64,000 nt of DNA from Prevotella sp. GTDB taxonomy: Bacteria > Bacteroidota > Bacteroidia > Bacteroidales > Bacteroidaceae. Position numbers and translations under genes: made by a program. Positions 54,265 through 62,981 of this stretch are shown here, piece after piece. The first letter of the stretch is position 1. The number at the start of each line of letters is the position of its first letter. The notes under the pieces were generated by a model, which was not told where the DNA came from, ran no database searches, and was given only the letters and a program-made list of their open reading frames with translations. Where the stretch lies: positions 62,001 to 126,000 of the forward strand of contig JAFYYV010000028.1 of the NCBI GenBank assembly GCA_017557405.1, given 5' to 3'.

Positions 54265-55101
54265 CTATTGTTCCTGATTCTTGGTGGTCAGGCGACGGAT
54301 GTGTTGTTTCAGGATGTGGTAAGCGGGGTGGGGCATAGCACCGTGGTCGTATCCTTGCATCTCGTATAAGGTCACGTCCTTGTGACCAACCAGTTTCAGC
54401 ATCCGCCAAAAGTAGGCCTGTTCCTCATAGCGTCCGTAGAGTTCCAGTTCTCTATCGCCCGAGATGATGACGATGGGCGGGGCATCAGGACGGATGTAAG
54501 TAAGTGGAGCGTATTGGTCGATGGTGGGTTGCAGAGGGCCAATACCTTGTTGCTTGCGGATATTGTAGTGGGTGATACATTGCCCGCTGAAAGGTACGAG
54601 AGCAGCTAAGGAGTCAGCATCGACACCATATTTGGCAAGCCATTTTTTGTCCAATCCAATCATATCAAGCAGGTAACCACCAGCAGAGTGCCCAGCAACA
54701 AAGATCTTGCGATGGCTACCGCCGTATTTCTCGATGTTCTTGTAGGTCCAAGCCACAGCGGCTGCTGCATCGTCCAATATGTCATCGATTTTAGCTTTGG
54801 GCAGTAGACGGTAATTGGCAGCAACGACCACCAAACTGCTGTTCTTCAATTCCTGGTCAATGTGTTTGTTGCCGCCCTCGATGCCTCCGCCGTGGAACCA
54901 AACCACCACAGGAGCGTCCTTACGGTCGGTGGGATAATAAACGTCAAGTTTACAGCGCTCTTTGGCGTAGGCATCGGTTGATTCCGTATAGGGGATGTCA
55001 TTGACTTGTTGGTACTGCGCCTTTGCAATAGTCGGGAACAATAGGAAAACAATCCCTACTATGATGCTGTCTTTTATCAATGTTCTCAAAAGCTGTCTCA
55101 T
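54265..55101 (-). CDS. Exported alpha/beta hydrolase (carboxylesterase type)
   Basis: A 278-residue protein with a signal peptide (ending FPTIAKA) and the esterase/HSL-like fold. Oxyanion-hole motif HGGG is in VVWFHGGGIEGG, nucleophile Ser in VAGHSAGGY, an Asp in IISGDRELE and catalytic His in QGYDHGAMPH. Comparable enzymes (BD-FAE type) deacylate xylan or host glycans; here the substrate is unknown. It is divergent from the umuD operon, with both -7 boxes within 40 bp. Confidence 0.88.
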   Translation of the reverse strand: MRQLLRTLIKDSIIVGIVFLLFPTIAKAQYQQVNDIPYTESTDAYAKERCKLDVYYPTDRKDAPVVVWFHGGGIEGGNKHIDQELKNSSLVVVAANYRLLPKAKIDDILDDAAAAVAWTYKNIEKYGGSHRKIFVAGHSAGGYLLDMIGLDKKWLAKYGVDADSLAALVPFSGQCITHYNIRKQQGIGPLQPTIDQYAPLTYIRPDAPPIVIISGDRELELYGRYEEQAYFWRMLKLVGHKDVTLYEMQGYDHGAMPHPAYHILKQHIRRLTTKNQEQ

Positions 55102-55149
55102 GGGTTCAGTTTTTGTTAGGTTAGTAGATAGGGTTATTTAAATTCTATG

Positions 55150-55157
55150 CAAATATA
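55150..55157 (-). promoter_or_regulatory. -7 box of the esterase gene
   Basis: TATATTTG on the minus strand. It lies 22 bp from the divergent umuD box, so the two polymerases would compete for overlapping DNA. Confidence 0.6.
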
Positions 55158-55179
55158 ATGAAATTTCCGCAATTATTCG

Positions 55180-55187
55180 TATTTTTG
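55180..55187 (+). promoter_or_regulatory. -7 box of the umuD-umuC operon
   Basis: TATTTTTG, 52 bp before the umuD start. I could not identify a LexA operator with confidence. Confidence 0.55.
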
Positions 55188-55239
55188 CAATGTGATTTTT
55201 AGATATTATGTCTCTTTTGTGAAATGAAACGATAAAACC

Positions 55240-55686
55240 ATGTCGAACATTCAAATCATACAAGGCGATTTTGAGAAGGAACTGAGACTTCAGTTCGCTC
55301 CTGACATCAAGGCGGGATTTCCTTCTCCTGCCAGTGATTATATACATGAGAGTCTTGATTTTAATCGGGATTTCATAAAGCATCCCGAGGCAACTTTCTA
55401 TGGACGTGTCAAAGGGGATTCTATGATTAATGCTGGAATATTCGCTGGCGACATTGTTGTCATAGATAGGGCTTTGGAACCAAGTCATGGGGATGTCATC
55501 GTCGCATATCTTGAGAAGGAATATACCATCAAGTTTTTGGACTTGAGCCATAAGGATGAAGGGTATATAGAGTTGGTTCCTGCAAACGATGAATATGAAC
55601 CTATCAGAATCAACAAATTAGATTCTTTTGAAGTCTGGGGTGTTGTTATCTGGACAATCCACGATTGGACAAAGCATAAGAGATGA
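55240..55686 (+). CDS. umuD: UmuD-like S24 protease/polymerase V subunit
   Basis: A 148-residue self-cleaving protein. The S24 catalytic dyad is Ser61 in GDSM and Lys98 in YTIKF. The cleavage site is probably Ala25-Gly26 in DIKAGFPSP, the usual UmuD arrangement, and there is no DNA-binding domain, so this is not LexA. After RecA-dependent cleavage UmuD' joins UmuC to form the translesion polymerase Pol V. First gene of a tight operon (15 bp, 1 bp, then 4-bp overlap). Confidence 0.93.
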   Translation: MSNIQIIQGDFEKELRLQFAPDIKAGFPSPASDYIHESLDFNRDFIKHPEATFYGRVKGDSMINAGIFAGDIVVIDRALEPSHGDVIVAYLEKEYTIKFLDLSHKDEGYIELVPANDEYEPIRINKLDSFEVWGVVIWTIHDWTKHKR

Positions 55687-55701
55687 TTAAAACATTGTGA
55701 T

Positions 55702-56118
55702 ATGGATATTACCAAAGCATTCGAGGTCGCTTTCAATCGCAAGAAAGCTAAAAATTGGGGGAAGATATATGTGTTAGTGGATATCCACGACACCATATTA
55801 CGGGCTTGTTATGAAAACGAGGAAACCTACGATTATTATCCGTATGCGAAAGAAGCCTTGCAACTTCTTACCAACCGGGAGGATATCTGTCTGATCCTTT
55901 GGAGCGGTTGTTATGAGGAACAATTGGATGCATATAGAAGCAAGTTTTCGGAAGAGGGCATTCATTTTGACTATGCCAATGAAAATCCAGAGGTAGGGAA
56001 CACGAGTTTTCAGAATTTCGAAGCAAAACTATATTTCAATGTGGGAATAGACGACAAGTTTGGTTTTGATGGTGAGAGTGATTGGGTTAAAGTAATAGAG
56101 GTGTTAGGGATATTCTAA
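55702..56118 (+). CDS. HAD-like protein between umuD and umuC
   Basis: A 138-residue protein that looks like a reduced haloacid dehalogenase-fold domain. Motif I reads VDIHDT (Asp27, His29, Thr31), motif II ILWSG (Ser69) and motif IV GIDDK (Asp118, Asp119). The usual second Asp of motif I (DxDx[TV]) is His, and the helical cap is almost absent. It could be a phosphatase or nucleotidase acting on damaged nucleotides, or a structural partner of the polymerase. UmuD and UmuC genes are normally adjacent, so its position between them (gaps 15 and 1 bp) suggests a shared role. Confidence 0.75.
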   Translation: MDITKAFEVAFNRKKAKNWGKIYVLVDIHDTILRACYENEETYDYYPYAKEALQLLTNREDICLILWSGCYEEQLDAYRSKFSEEGIHFDYANENPEVGNTSFQNFEAKLYFNVGIDDKFGFDGESDWVKVIEVLGIF

Positions 56119-56119
56119 T

Positions 56120-57415
56120 ATGTACGGAATCATTGACTGCGACAACTGCTACGTTTCATGTGAGCGTGTCTTTCGGCCGGATTTGAAAGACAAGCCAGTC
56201 GTTGTGTTGTCAAACAATGATGGTTGCGTTGTGGCACGAAGCAACGAAGCGAAGAAGATGGGCATCAAAGCTGGTACACCTTTCTACCAACTTGAAGAGC
56301 TGTTTCCTAACAACAAGATAGCTGTATTTTCATCCAATTACGAGCTATATGGTGAATTGACGGGACGTGTCGTAGACATAATCCGCAAAGAAGCCCCAGC
56401 ATATTTCAGATATTCCATTGATGAGTGCTTCGTTTATTTTGATGGAATGGAGAGTCATGGGCTAAAGCTATGGGGAGAGAACCTTCACAAGAAGATCAAG
56501 CAATACGTGGGAATGCCGGTCAGCGTGGGAATCGCTCCCAATAAGACTTTGGCAAAAGTAGCCAGCTACTTCGCCAAAAAATATGAAGGTTACCACCACT
56601 GTTGCATGATAGATACAGATGAAAAAAGGATAAATGCCTTGAAACTCTATCCCATCGAAGAGGTATGGGGCATTGGAAGAAGGTATGCCGCCCGTCTGCA
56701 GAAGTTTGGTGTGAAGACTGCCTATGACTTCGCCTCCCATCATGGGGATTGGGTAAAGGCGACTTTCAATAACATCGTCATCTACCGAACATGGGCGGAG
56801 CTGAATGGCAAAGACTGCATCCCCAACGAGGAGATTGCCAAGAAGAAGAGCATCTGCACCAGCCGCTCGTTCAACGGCATGATTACCGATTTTGCCGACC
56901 TCAGGACACATGTGGCCAACTATGCTGCCCGTTGTGCCGAGAAACTAAGGCAACAAGATACAGTGGCTTCCGTGGTGGGCGTGTTCATCAACACGAACCA
57001 GTTCCGTGAAGATCTCCCGCAATACTGGAACTTTCAGGAAAAGAGGTTGATTACGCCCTCGAACTCCACAATCACCATCGTCCAAGCAGCCACGGAGGTG
57101 CTGGAAAGCATCTACACCCAAGGCTACCGATATAAGAAAGCGGGTGTCATTGTTATGGGATTCGGTCCGAATAGTCCCATCCAACAGGATCTGTTCGACA
57201 TCAATGCCGAGCAGTTCGAAAAGTTGAAGCGGTTGGATGAGGTGGTTGACCGCATTAACAGAACCAACGGAACGGAGACGATTGTTCTTGGCTCCCAGCA
57301 GTACACTAGGAAAGATGGCAAGGGAAAGGCTGATGTGTTTGCCAATGCCATCAAACATGACTTCAGAAGCAAGAATCCCACCACGAGGTGGAGTGACATC
57401 ATTGAGTTGACATGA
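56120..57415 (+). CDS. umuC: UmuC, Y-family DNA polymerase
   Basis: A 431-residue catalytic subunit of the translesion polymerase. The palm carboxylates are present: Asp6 and Asp8 region in GIIDCDNCY and Asp/Glu in YSIDECF. The steric-gate region VARSNEAKKMGIKAG and the little-finger domain are also visible. A QQDLF peptide (residues 355-359) matches the sliding-clamp-binding motif QxDLF. Preceded after 1 bp by the HAD-like gene. It overlaps the next gene by 4 bp (ATGA). Confidence 0.95.
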   Translation: MYGIIDCDNCYVSCERVFRPDLKDKPVVVLSNNDGCVVARSNEAKKMGIKAGTPFYQLEELFPNNKIAVFSSNYELYGELTGRVVDIIRKEAPAYFRYSIDECFVYFDGMESHGLKLWGENLHKKIKQYVGMPVSVGIAPNKTLAKVASYFAKKYEGYHHCCMIDTDEKRINALKLYPIEEVWGIGRRYAARLQKFGVKTAYDFASHHGDWVKATFNNIVIYRTWAELNGKDCIPNEEIAKKKSICTSRSFNGMITDFADLRTHVANYAARCAEKLRQQDTVASVVGVFINTNQFREDLPQYWNFQEKRLITPSNSTITIVQAATEVLESIYTQGYRYKKAGVIVMGFGPNSPIQQDLFDINAEQFEKLKRLDEVVDRINRTNGTETIVLGSQQYTRKDGKGKADVFANAIKHDFRSKNPTTRWSDIIELT

Positions 57416-58581
57416 GATATACAACCTGCATAATCAGTTTTTTGCTGAGCGTTCTGATGACGATGGCTCAGTCAAACCATTCTAATCATCTTCCATATAT
57501 GGCAGATGGTGTGATTGATACGACAAACCATGAATCCGCAGGATTGTTGCCAACAACGGGCGTAAAGACTGTTACCATCTTCAAGGCAGAAGAACATACG
57601 GATCATTATGCCAATGGTGTCGTGATGACAGCTTTCAAAGGAAAGTTGTATTGTTTGTGGCAGAGTTCACCAAAAGATGAAGATAGCGACGATACTTGGG
57701 TGGCTTATAGTGTAAGTGCCGATGAAGGATCAACTTGGAGCAATCCACAACCATTGGCTCTGCCTACCAAGGACTTTTATTGCACCTCTGGTGGTTGGCA
57801 GGTAAATGGCGACACGTTGATCGCTTTCATCAACACTTGGCAAAAAGGATTTGAACCACGAGGAGGTAAGACGAACTATATCACAAGTGTTGATGGACGG
57901 ACGTGGAGTCAAATGTTGCCAGTCACAATGGCGGCCGGAAACGATATGGAAGGTGTTTTGGAGCAAGACCCCTACACACTTCCCGATGGTCGTCTCGTTG
58001 GTGCTGCTCACTTCATGCCAGGACTTCATGTCTGTCCCGTTTATACAGACGATTCAAGAGGTATAAGTGGTTGGCGGAAAGGATTATTTGAGGCTGAAGA
58101 CAATGGTAAACAATCACGGGAGATGGAGCCTAGTCAATATATGCAACCAGATGGTACGCTCGTCATGTTATTCCGCGACCAAAAGAGCAGTTTTCGAAAA
58201 ATGGCTTCCATAAGCACAGACAGAGGAGAAACATGGACGAAACCTGTCGTCACCAATATCCCTGACGCACGAACCAAACAATGTGCAGGCAATCTGCCTG
58301 ACGGTAGTTCCTTCATGGTCAGTTGTCCTGCCAATGATAAACAGCGATGGCCTCTTGTCTTGCAACTGAGTCAAGACGGAAAGGTCTTTGACAAGGCCAT
58401 TTTGTTGCGTAGTGGTTCACCGGCCGACTTGCCGCAGAGACGTTATGAAGGCAGATACAAGACATTAGGATACAATTATCCCAAGGCTATGATTCATAAC
58501 GGTCATCTTTATGTGGGTTATTCCACCAACAAGGAAGATGTGGAATGTACCATTATTCCCCTGGACGTATTGAATAGATGA
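57412..58581 (+). CDS. Secreted sialidase-like protein (BNR/Asp-box)
   Basis: A 389-residue protein with a signal peptide (MRYTTCIISFLLSVLMTMA). It has three Asp-box-like motifs (SADEGSTWSNP, SVDGRTWSQM, STDRGETWTKP) of a six-bladed propeller as in exo-sialidases and related glycosidases. I do not see the FRIP-type N-terminal motif, so GH33 activity is not certain; it could be another BNR glycosidase or a binding protein. It starts inside the umuC stop codon (4-bp overlap), so translation is probably coupled. Apart from the shared transcript I see no functional reason for it to follow a mutagenesis operon. Confidence 0.82.
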   Translation: MRYTTCIISFLLSVLMTMAQSNHSNHLPYMADGVIDTTNHESAGLLPTTGVKTVTIFKAEEHTDHYANGVVMTAFKGKLYCLWQSSPKDEDSDDTWVAYSVSADEGSTWSNPQPLALPTKDFYCTSGGWQVNGDTLIAFINTWQKGFEPRGGKTNYITSVDGRTWSQMLPVTMAAGNDMEGVLEQDPYTLPDGRLVGAAHFMPGLHVCPVYTDDSRGISGWRKGLFEAEDNGKQSREMEPSQYMQPDGTLVMLFRDQKSSFRKMASISTDRGETWTKPVVTNIPDARTKQCAGNLPDGSSFMVSCPANDKQRWPLVLQLSQDGKVFDKAILLRSGSPADLPQRRYEGRYKTLGYNYPKAMIHNGHLYVGYSTNKEDVECTIIPLDVLNR

Positions 58582-58634
58582 CAAAAAAATGGAGACTCGA
58601 AAGCAAGCTTTCTGTCTCCATTTCCTGTACTTTG

Positions 58635-58708
58635 TGATTCCGGCGGGATTCAAACCCACAACCTTCTGATCCGTAGTCAGATGCTCTATTCAGTTGAGCT
58701 ACGGAACC
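58635..58708 (-). tRNA. tRNA-Arg (ACG)
   Basis: 74 bases. Acceptor stem GGTTCCG/CGGAATC, D arm with AGCTCA, anticodon stem TCTGA/TCAGA with loop CTACGGA (anticodon ACG), variable loop and T arm with GGTTTGAATCC. CCA is not encoded. Confidence 0.95.
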
Positions 58709-58743
58709 AATCCGTATTGTTTTTGTATGCTTTCTCGTTTAAG

Positions 58744-58817
58744 TGATTCCGGCGGGATTCAAACCCACAACCTTCTGATCCGTAGTCAGATGCTCTATTC
58801 AGTTGAGCTACGGAACC
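58744..58817 (-). tRNA. tRNA-Arg (ACG), second identical copy
   Basis: Identical over all 74 bases to the copy at 58635-58708, with a 35-bp spacer. Same strand, presumably one precursor transcript. Confidence 0.95.
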
Positions 58818-58840
58818 GACTATTTCCGATTAAGCGACTG

Positions 58841-58848
58841 CAAAGGTA
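58841..58848 (-). promoter_or_regulatory. -7 box of the tRNA-Arg pair
   Basis: TACCTTTG on the minus strand, 23 bp upstream of the first tRNA. Apart from the tRNAs and these promoters, nothing is seen in 58582-59026. Confidence 0.65.
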
Positions 58849-58984
58849 CGATGTTTTTCCGAATTGACCAAATTCTTTGATTGTTTTTTTGCAAAAATCT
58901 TTAGTAACGAAGAAGTCGTGAAGAAAAATGAGGATAGTATCACAATCATAGTCTATTTTTCTTTGATATATTGAAATAAAATTG

Positions 58985-58992
58985 TATCTTTG
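58985..58992 (+). promoter_or_regulatory. -7 box of the Na/Pi cotransporter gene
   Basis: TATCTTTG, 34 bp before the start codon. Confidence 0.65.
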
Positions 58993-59026
58993 CCGATAAT
59001 CACAAAAATCAATTTTCTTTCTAAGA

Positions 59027-60757
59027 ATGGAATCGACACAAGGTTATTTGATGGTTGTGCTGAAGATGTTGGGTTCTTTGGCACTGCTGATGTATGGTAT
59101 GAAAACCATGAGTGATGCTTTGCAGAAGATGGCAGGACCTCAGTTGCGACATGTTCTTGGCGCCATGACCACCAACCGTTTCACGGGTATGTTGACGGGT
59201 GTCTTCGTCACAGCAGCCGTACAGTCATCAACGGCAACGACGGTCATGACCGTTTCGTTCGTTAGTGCAGGATTGTTGACGTTGGCCCAAGCCATTAGTG
59301 TGATTATGGGTGCCAACATCGGTACGACGTTGACGGCATGGATTATGTCCACATTCACGGCATTCAATGTCACCAACTTCGTGTATCCCGCGTTTTTCAT
59401 AGCCATCATTCTCATCTATAACAAAAAGCGGCGCACGGTGGGTGATTTCATCTATGGACTTGCCTTCATGCTCCTGGGACTTGGAACGCTACGCCAGACG
59501 GGTATTGACATGCGATTGGGAGAAAACGAGGCCTTGTTGTCGTTCTTCACCAGTTTCGACCCACAGAGTTTCTTCACGACCATCCTTTTCTTGGTCATTG
59601 GTGGTGTGTTGACCATGTGTGTGCAGTCGTCGGCAGCCGTAATGGCCATCACGATGATCTTGTGTTCCAGTGGCGTGTTGCCCATCTATCAGGGTATTGC
59701 CCTCGTAATGGGTGAGAACATTGGTACGACGGTGACTTCCAATATTGTGGCACTATCAGCGGGAACCCAAGCTCGACGAGCCGCCTTTGCCCACATGTTC
59801 TTCAATTTGTTTGGCGTCTGTTGGATATTGGTGTGTTTCCGTCCGTTCATAGATATGGTTTGCGGTCTTGTAGGCTTCGATGTGTCGATGACCAAAGAGT
59901 CGGCTGGACAAGCGGCATTTCTGGCCAATGCAGCCAAGTTGAGTTTCGTTCTTGCGGCCTTCCACACCTGTTTCAACCTGGTGAACACAGGCATCTTGAT
60001 TTGGTTCATTCCTCAGATAGAGAAACTGGTGTGTCGTGTCATCAAGTCCAAGAAGGAAGATGCAGATGAAGATACACGCCTTCGTTATATCCACGGTGGT
60101 TTGATGAAGACCCCAGAAATTTCAGTCCTTCAGGCGCAAAAGGAAATCACGCTCTTTGCTGTTCGCATCCAACGCATGTATGGTATGACCCGCGACTTGT
60201 TAGAGCTCACGACCAAGGAGAATTCGAAGGATGAGTTTGAGATGTTGTATGAGCGGATAGAGAAATATGAAGGTATCTCCGACAACATGGAAATCGAAAT
60301 TGCCCGCTATCTGGAGCAAGTCAGCGATGCCCATCTTTCCGATGACACGAAGGCCAAGATTCGTCAGATGATGCGTCAGATCAGCGAGATTGAGAGTATT
60401 GGTGATGCTTGCTACAATTTGGCTCGCACGATGAATCGCCAGCAGAATTCGGGTAAGAAGTTCACCGAGAACCAATATACTGACTTGCGTGGAATGATGC
60501 AATTGACCGATGATGCTCTGACTCAGATGAACCTCGTGATGAAAGGCCATCGCGAAGACTTCAACATCCAGGAGACCATGCGTCTGGAGGATGAGATCAA
60601 CGAACGCCGCAATCTTTTGAAGAAGGAGAACATCCAGGCTGTCAATGACCATCAGTATGATTATGCCGTCGGTACGATGTACACCGACTTGGTCAACGAG
60701 TGCGAGAAGCTTGGCGACTATGTGGTGAATGTGGTCGAGGCTCGCTTGGGCGTTTGA
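59027..60757 (+). CDS. Na+/phosphate cotransporter family protein with PhoU-like tail
   Basis: A 576-residue protein of the NptA/YjbB type. The N-terminal ~330 residues hold two inverted membrane repeats with the QSS motifs (AAVQSSTATTVMTVSF and CVQSSAAVMAITMIL) that bind sodium and phosphate. The C-terminal ~220 residues form two PhoU-like helical bundles in the cytoplasm, which may regulate transport. It could import phosphate with Na+ or export excess phosphate. It has its own promoter and shares a terminator with the convergent htpG. Confidence 0.93.
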   Translation: MESTQGYLMVVLKMLGSLALLMYGMKTMSDALQKMAGPQLRHVLGAMTTNRFTGMLTGVFVTAAVQSSTATTVMTVSFVSAGLLTLAQAISVIMGANIGTTLTAWIMSTFTAFNVTNFVYPAFFIAIILIYNKKRRTVGDFIYGLAFMLLGLGTLRQTGIDMRLGENEALLSFFTSFDPQSFFTTILFLVIGGVLTMCVQSSAAVMAITMILCSSGVLPIYQGIALVMGENIGTTVTSNIVALSAGTQARRAAFAHMFFNLFGVCWILVCFRPFIDMVCGLVGFDVSMTKESAGQAAFLANAAKLSFVLAAFHTCFNLVNTGILIWFIPQIEKLVCRVIKSKKEDADEDTRLRYIHGGLMKTPEISVLQAQKEITLFAVRIQRMYGMTRDLLELTTKENSKDEFEMLYERIEKYEGISDNMEIEIARYLEQVSDAHLSDDTKAKIRQMMRQISEIESIGDACYNLARTMNRQQNSGKKFTENQYTDLRGMMQLTDDALTQMNLVMKGHREDFNIQETMRLEDEINERRNLLKKENIQAVNDHQYDYAVGTMYTDLVNECEKLGDYVVNVVEARLGV

Positions 60758-60797
60758 TTCAATCGGTCGAGTAGGATAGATGTTTCCATCCATATAG

Positions 60798-60834
60798 AAA
60801 AAAGGCGTTAGAGAGTTTCTAACGCCTTCTTTTG
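60798..60834. terminator. Bidirectional terminator between the Na/Pi gene and htpG
   Basis: AAGGCGTTAGA (60802-60812) pairs with TCTAACGCCTT (60818-60828), with A and T runs on both sides. Confidence 0.9.
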
Positions 60835-60862
60835 TTTCTGTATTGTAATCGATGCAAACGTC

Positions 60863-62917
60863 TTATTTGATCAGTTCCACCGAACGCTTCAGGAATGCAT
60901 CGAGGGCAGCACCTTTCAGCATACCGTTCTGCAACAGAGCGAGGTCGATGAGCTGGTGGACGATGCTGTTGTTCTTGGCATATTCAGCCAGCACGTTGTT
61001 CTTCTTGTCCTTCTGCTCCTGCACAGCCTTCTCGGTGTTGCTCTTGTCGTCCTTCTCCTCTTGTGTCAGTTCGTCGTATTTCTTCTTGTCCTGCATCTGA
61101 CGGATGGCAGCCAGACGAGCCTCTTGGCCTTTCAGTTCGCTAAGGATGGGCTTCAAGGCTTCTGTGGTGTTGCTCTCGGTATCGGCAAGCACCTTCTTCA
61201 CCAGTTCGTGGTCGGCATTGAGTACGATGGTATACATGTCGGGCATTTGGGCATAGAATCCCATTCCACTCTGATAGCGGCTCATGTCCTTCATGCGGCG
61301 CATGTATTCGCTCTGCGTGATGACCACAGGTTGCATCTGCTCACCCAACGATTGAACCTCCACGTTGAACTCCGTCTTCTCAATCTTCGGCATCTGCGAC
61401 TTGAATACCTGTGACAAACTGTCAGTTTGCTCGTCGGTCAATTCGGTTTTCTTAGCATCTTCCTTCACGATAAGACGGTCGATGATGTCACCATCCACGC
61501 GAGTGAAGCGGCTCTTCTCAAGCTTCTGCTCCAACATCTGTGCCACAGGCGTATCCAGCTGACCATCGAAGAGCAACACGCTGTAACCCTTCTGCTTAGC
61601 GGTCTCGATGTACGAATATTCCTCCTCCTTGTTGTTGGCATAGAGGTAGATGAGCGTGCCGTCCTTGTCGGTTTGCTCGCCTTTGATGAGCGTTTTGTAT
61701 TCATCCAGCGTGAAGTACTTGCCATCAACGTCCTTCAGCAAAGAGAAGTCCTTCGCACGATCGTAGAAGTCGTCTTGTGTCAGCATTCCATAGTTGATGA
61801 AAATCTTCAGATCGTCCCATTTCTCCTCATATTCCTTGCGGTTCTCGTTGAAGATGGACTTCAGACGGTCGGCCACTTTCTTCGTGATGTAGGTAGAGAT
61901 TTTCTTCACGTTGGCATCGCTCTGCAGGTAGCTACGGCTCACGTTCAGAGGGATGTCGGGCGAGTCAATCACACCATGAAGCAGGGTGAGGAACTCGGGT
62001 ACGATGCCCTCCACCTGATCGGTCACAAACACCTGGTTGCAATAGAGTTGGATCTTGTTCTTCTGCAGGTCGATGTTCGACTGAATGCGTGGGAAATAGA
62101 GGATACCCGTGAGGTTGAAAGGATAGTCGACGTTCAGGTGAATCCAGAACAACGGCTCGTCCTGCATGGGGTAGAGGGTCTTGTAGAACTGCTTGTAGTC
62201 CTCATCCTTCAGCGTAGAAGGAGTCTTTGTCCACAACGGCTCCACATTGTTGATGATATTGTCCTCATCTGTGTCCTGCATCTTGCCGTCTTTCCATTCC
62301 TGTTTCTTACCAAAGCTGATGGGCACAGCCATGAACTTGCAATATTTGTTCAGCAGGTCCTGAATCTTCTGCTTCTCAAGGAATTCCTTGCAATCATCGG
62401 CGATGTGTAGGATGATGTCAGTACCGCGGTCCTCCTTCTTGTCGTCCTCGATGGTGAATTCAGGACTTCCGTCGCATGTCCAGCGAACGGCCTTGGCGCC
62501 TTCCTGATAACTCTTCGTGACAATCTCCACTTTCTCGCTCACCATGAAGGCCGAGTAGAAACCCAAACCGAAATGACCGATGATGGCGTTGGCCGAATCC
62601 TTGTATTTGTCAAGGAAATCCGTCACACCCGAGAAGGCGATTTGGTTGATGTACTTGTCGATTTCCTCCTCAGTCATACCGATGCCTCGGTCGCTGAAAG
62701 TCAGCGTCTTCTTCTTTTCGTTGAGGCTCACGCGGACGGTCAAGTCGCCCAGTTCGCCCTTGAAGTCGCCGCGGTCGGCAAGGGTTTTCATCTTCTGAGT
62801 GGCATCAACAGCGTTCGACACCATCTCGCGAAGGAATATTTCGTGATCGCTATAGAGAAACTTTTTGATGACGGGGAAGATGTTCTCGGTCGTAACCCCG
62901 ATGTTACCTTTTTGCAT
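60863..62917 (-). CDS. htpG: Molecular chaperone HtpG (Hsp90)
   Basis: A 684-residue ATP-dependent chaperone. The GHKL ATPase domain is complete: REMVSNAVDATQK with the catalytic Glu region, FSDRGIGMTEEEID and GHFGLGFYSAFMV. It is followed by the middle domain (WIHLNVDYPFNLTGILYFPR, LNVSRSYLQSD) and the C-terminal dimerisation domain. ATG 62917 (MQKGNIGVTTENIF) is preferred because it matches the family N-terminus; an in-frame TTG at 62950 would add 11 residues. Slightly longer than E. coli HtpG (624), as is normal in Bacteroidetes. Confidence 0.97.
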   Translation of the reverse strand: MQKGNIGVTTENIFPVIKKFLYSDHEIFLREMVSNAVDATQKMKTLADRGDFKGELGDLTVRVSLNEKKKTLTFSDRGIGMTEEEIDKYINQIAFSGVTDFLDKYKDSANAIIGHFGLGFYSAFMVSEKVEIVTKSYQEGAKAVRWTCDGSPEFTIEDDKKEDRGTDIILHIADDCKEFLEKQKIQDLLNKYCKFMAVPISFGKKQEWKDGKMQDTDEDNIINNVEPLWTKTPSTLKDEDYKQFYKTLYPMQDEPLFWIHLNVDYPFNLTGILYFPRIQSNIDLQKNKIQLYCNQVFVTDQVEGIVPEFLTLLHGVIDSPDIPLNVSRSYLQSDANVKKISTYITKKVADRLKSIFNENRKEYEEKWDDLKIFINYGMLTQDDFYDRAKDFSLLKDVDGKYFTLDEYKTLIKGEQTDKDGTLIYLYANNKEEEYSYIETAKQKGYSVLLFDGQLDTPVAQMLEQKLEKSRFTRVDGDIIDRLIVKEDAKKTELTDEQTDSLSQVFKSQMPKIEKTEFNVEVQSLGEQMQPVVITQSEYMRRMKDMSRYQSGMGFYAQMPDMYTIVLNADHELVKKVLADTESNTTEALKPILSELKGQEARLAAIRQMQDKKKYDELTQEEKDDKSNTEKAVQEQKDKKNNVLAEYAKNNSIVHQLIDLALLQNGMLKGAALDAFLKRSVELIK

Positions 62918-62981
62918 AATGCTGTCAGTTTTGATTTTATTGTCTGCCAACGATTATGCAAATAGCGTGCCAAAAATTATA

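Noticed and set aside
55190-55240. LexA operator before umuD
   Set aside because: I found no convincing palindrome and do not know the SOS box of this lineage well enough to call one.
57412-58581. Confident GH33 sialidase call
   Set aside because: Three Asp-boxes are visible but the FRIP-type motif and full catalytic set could not be placed, so only sialidase-like is stated.
62917-62950. Start of htpG at TTG 62950
   Set aside because: It would add 11 residues not typical of HtpG. ATG 62917 gives the family N-terminus.
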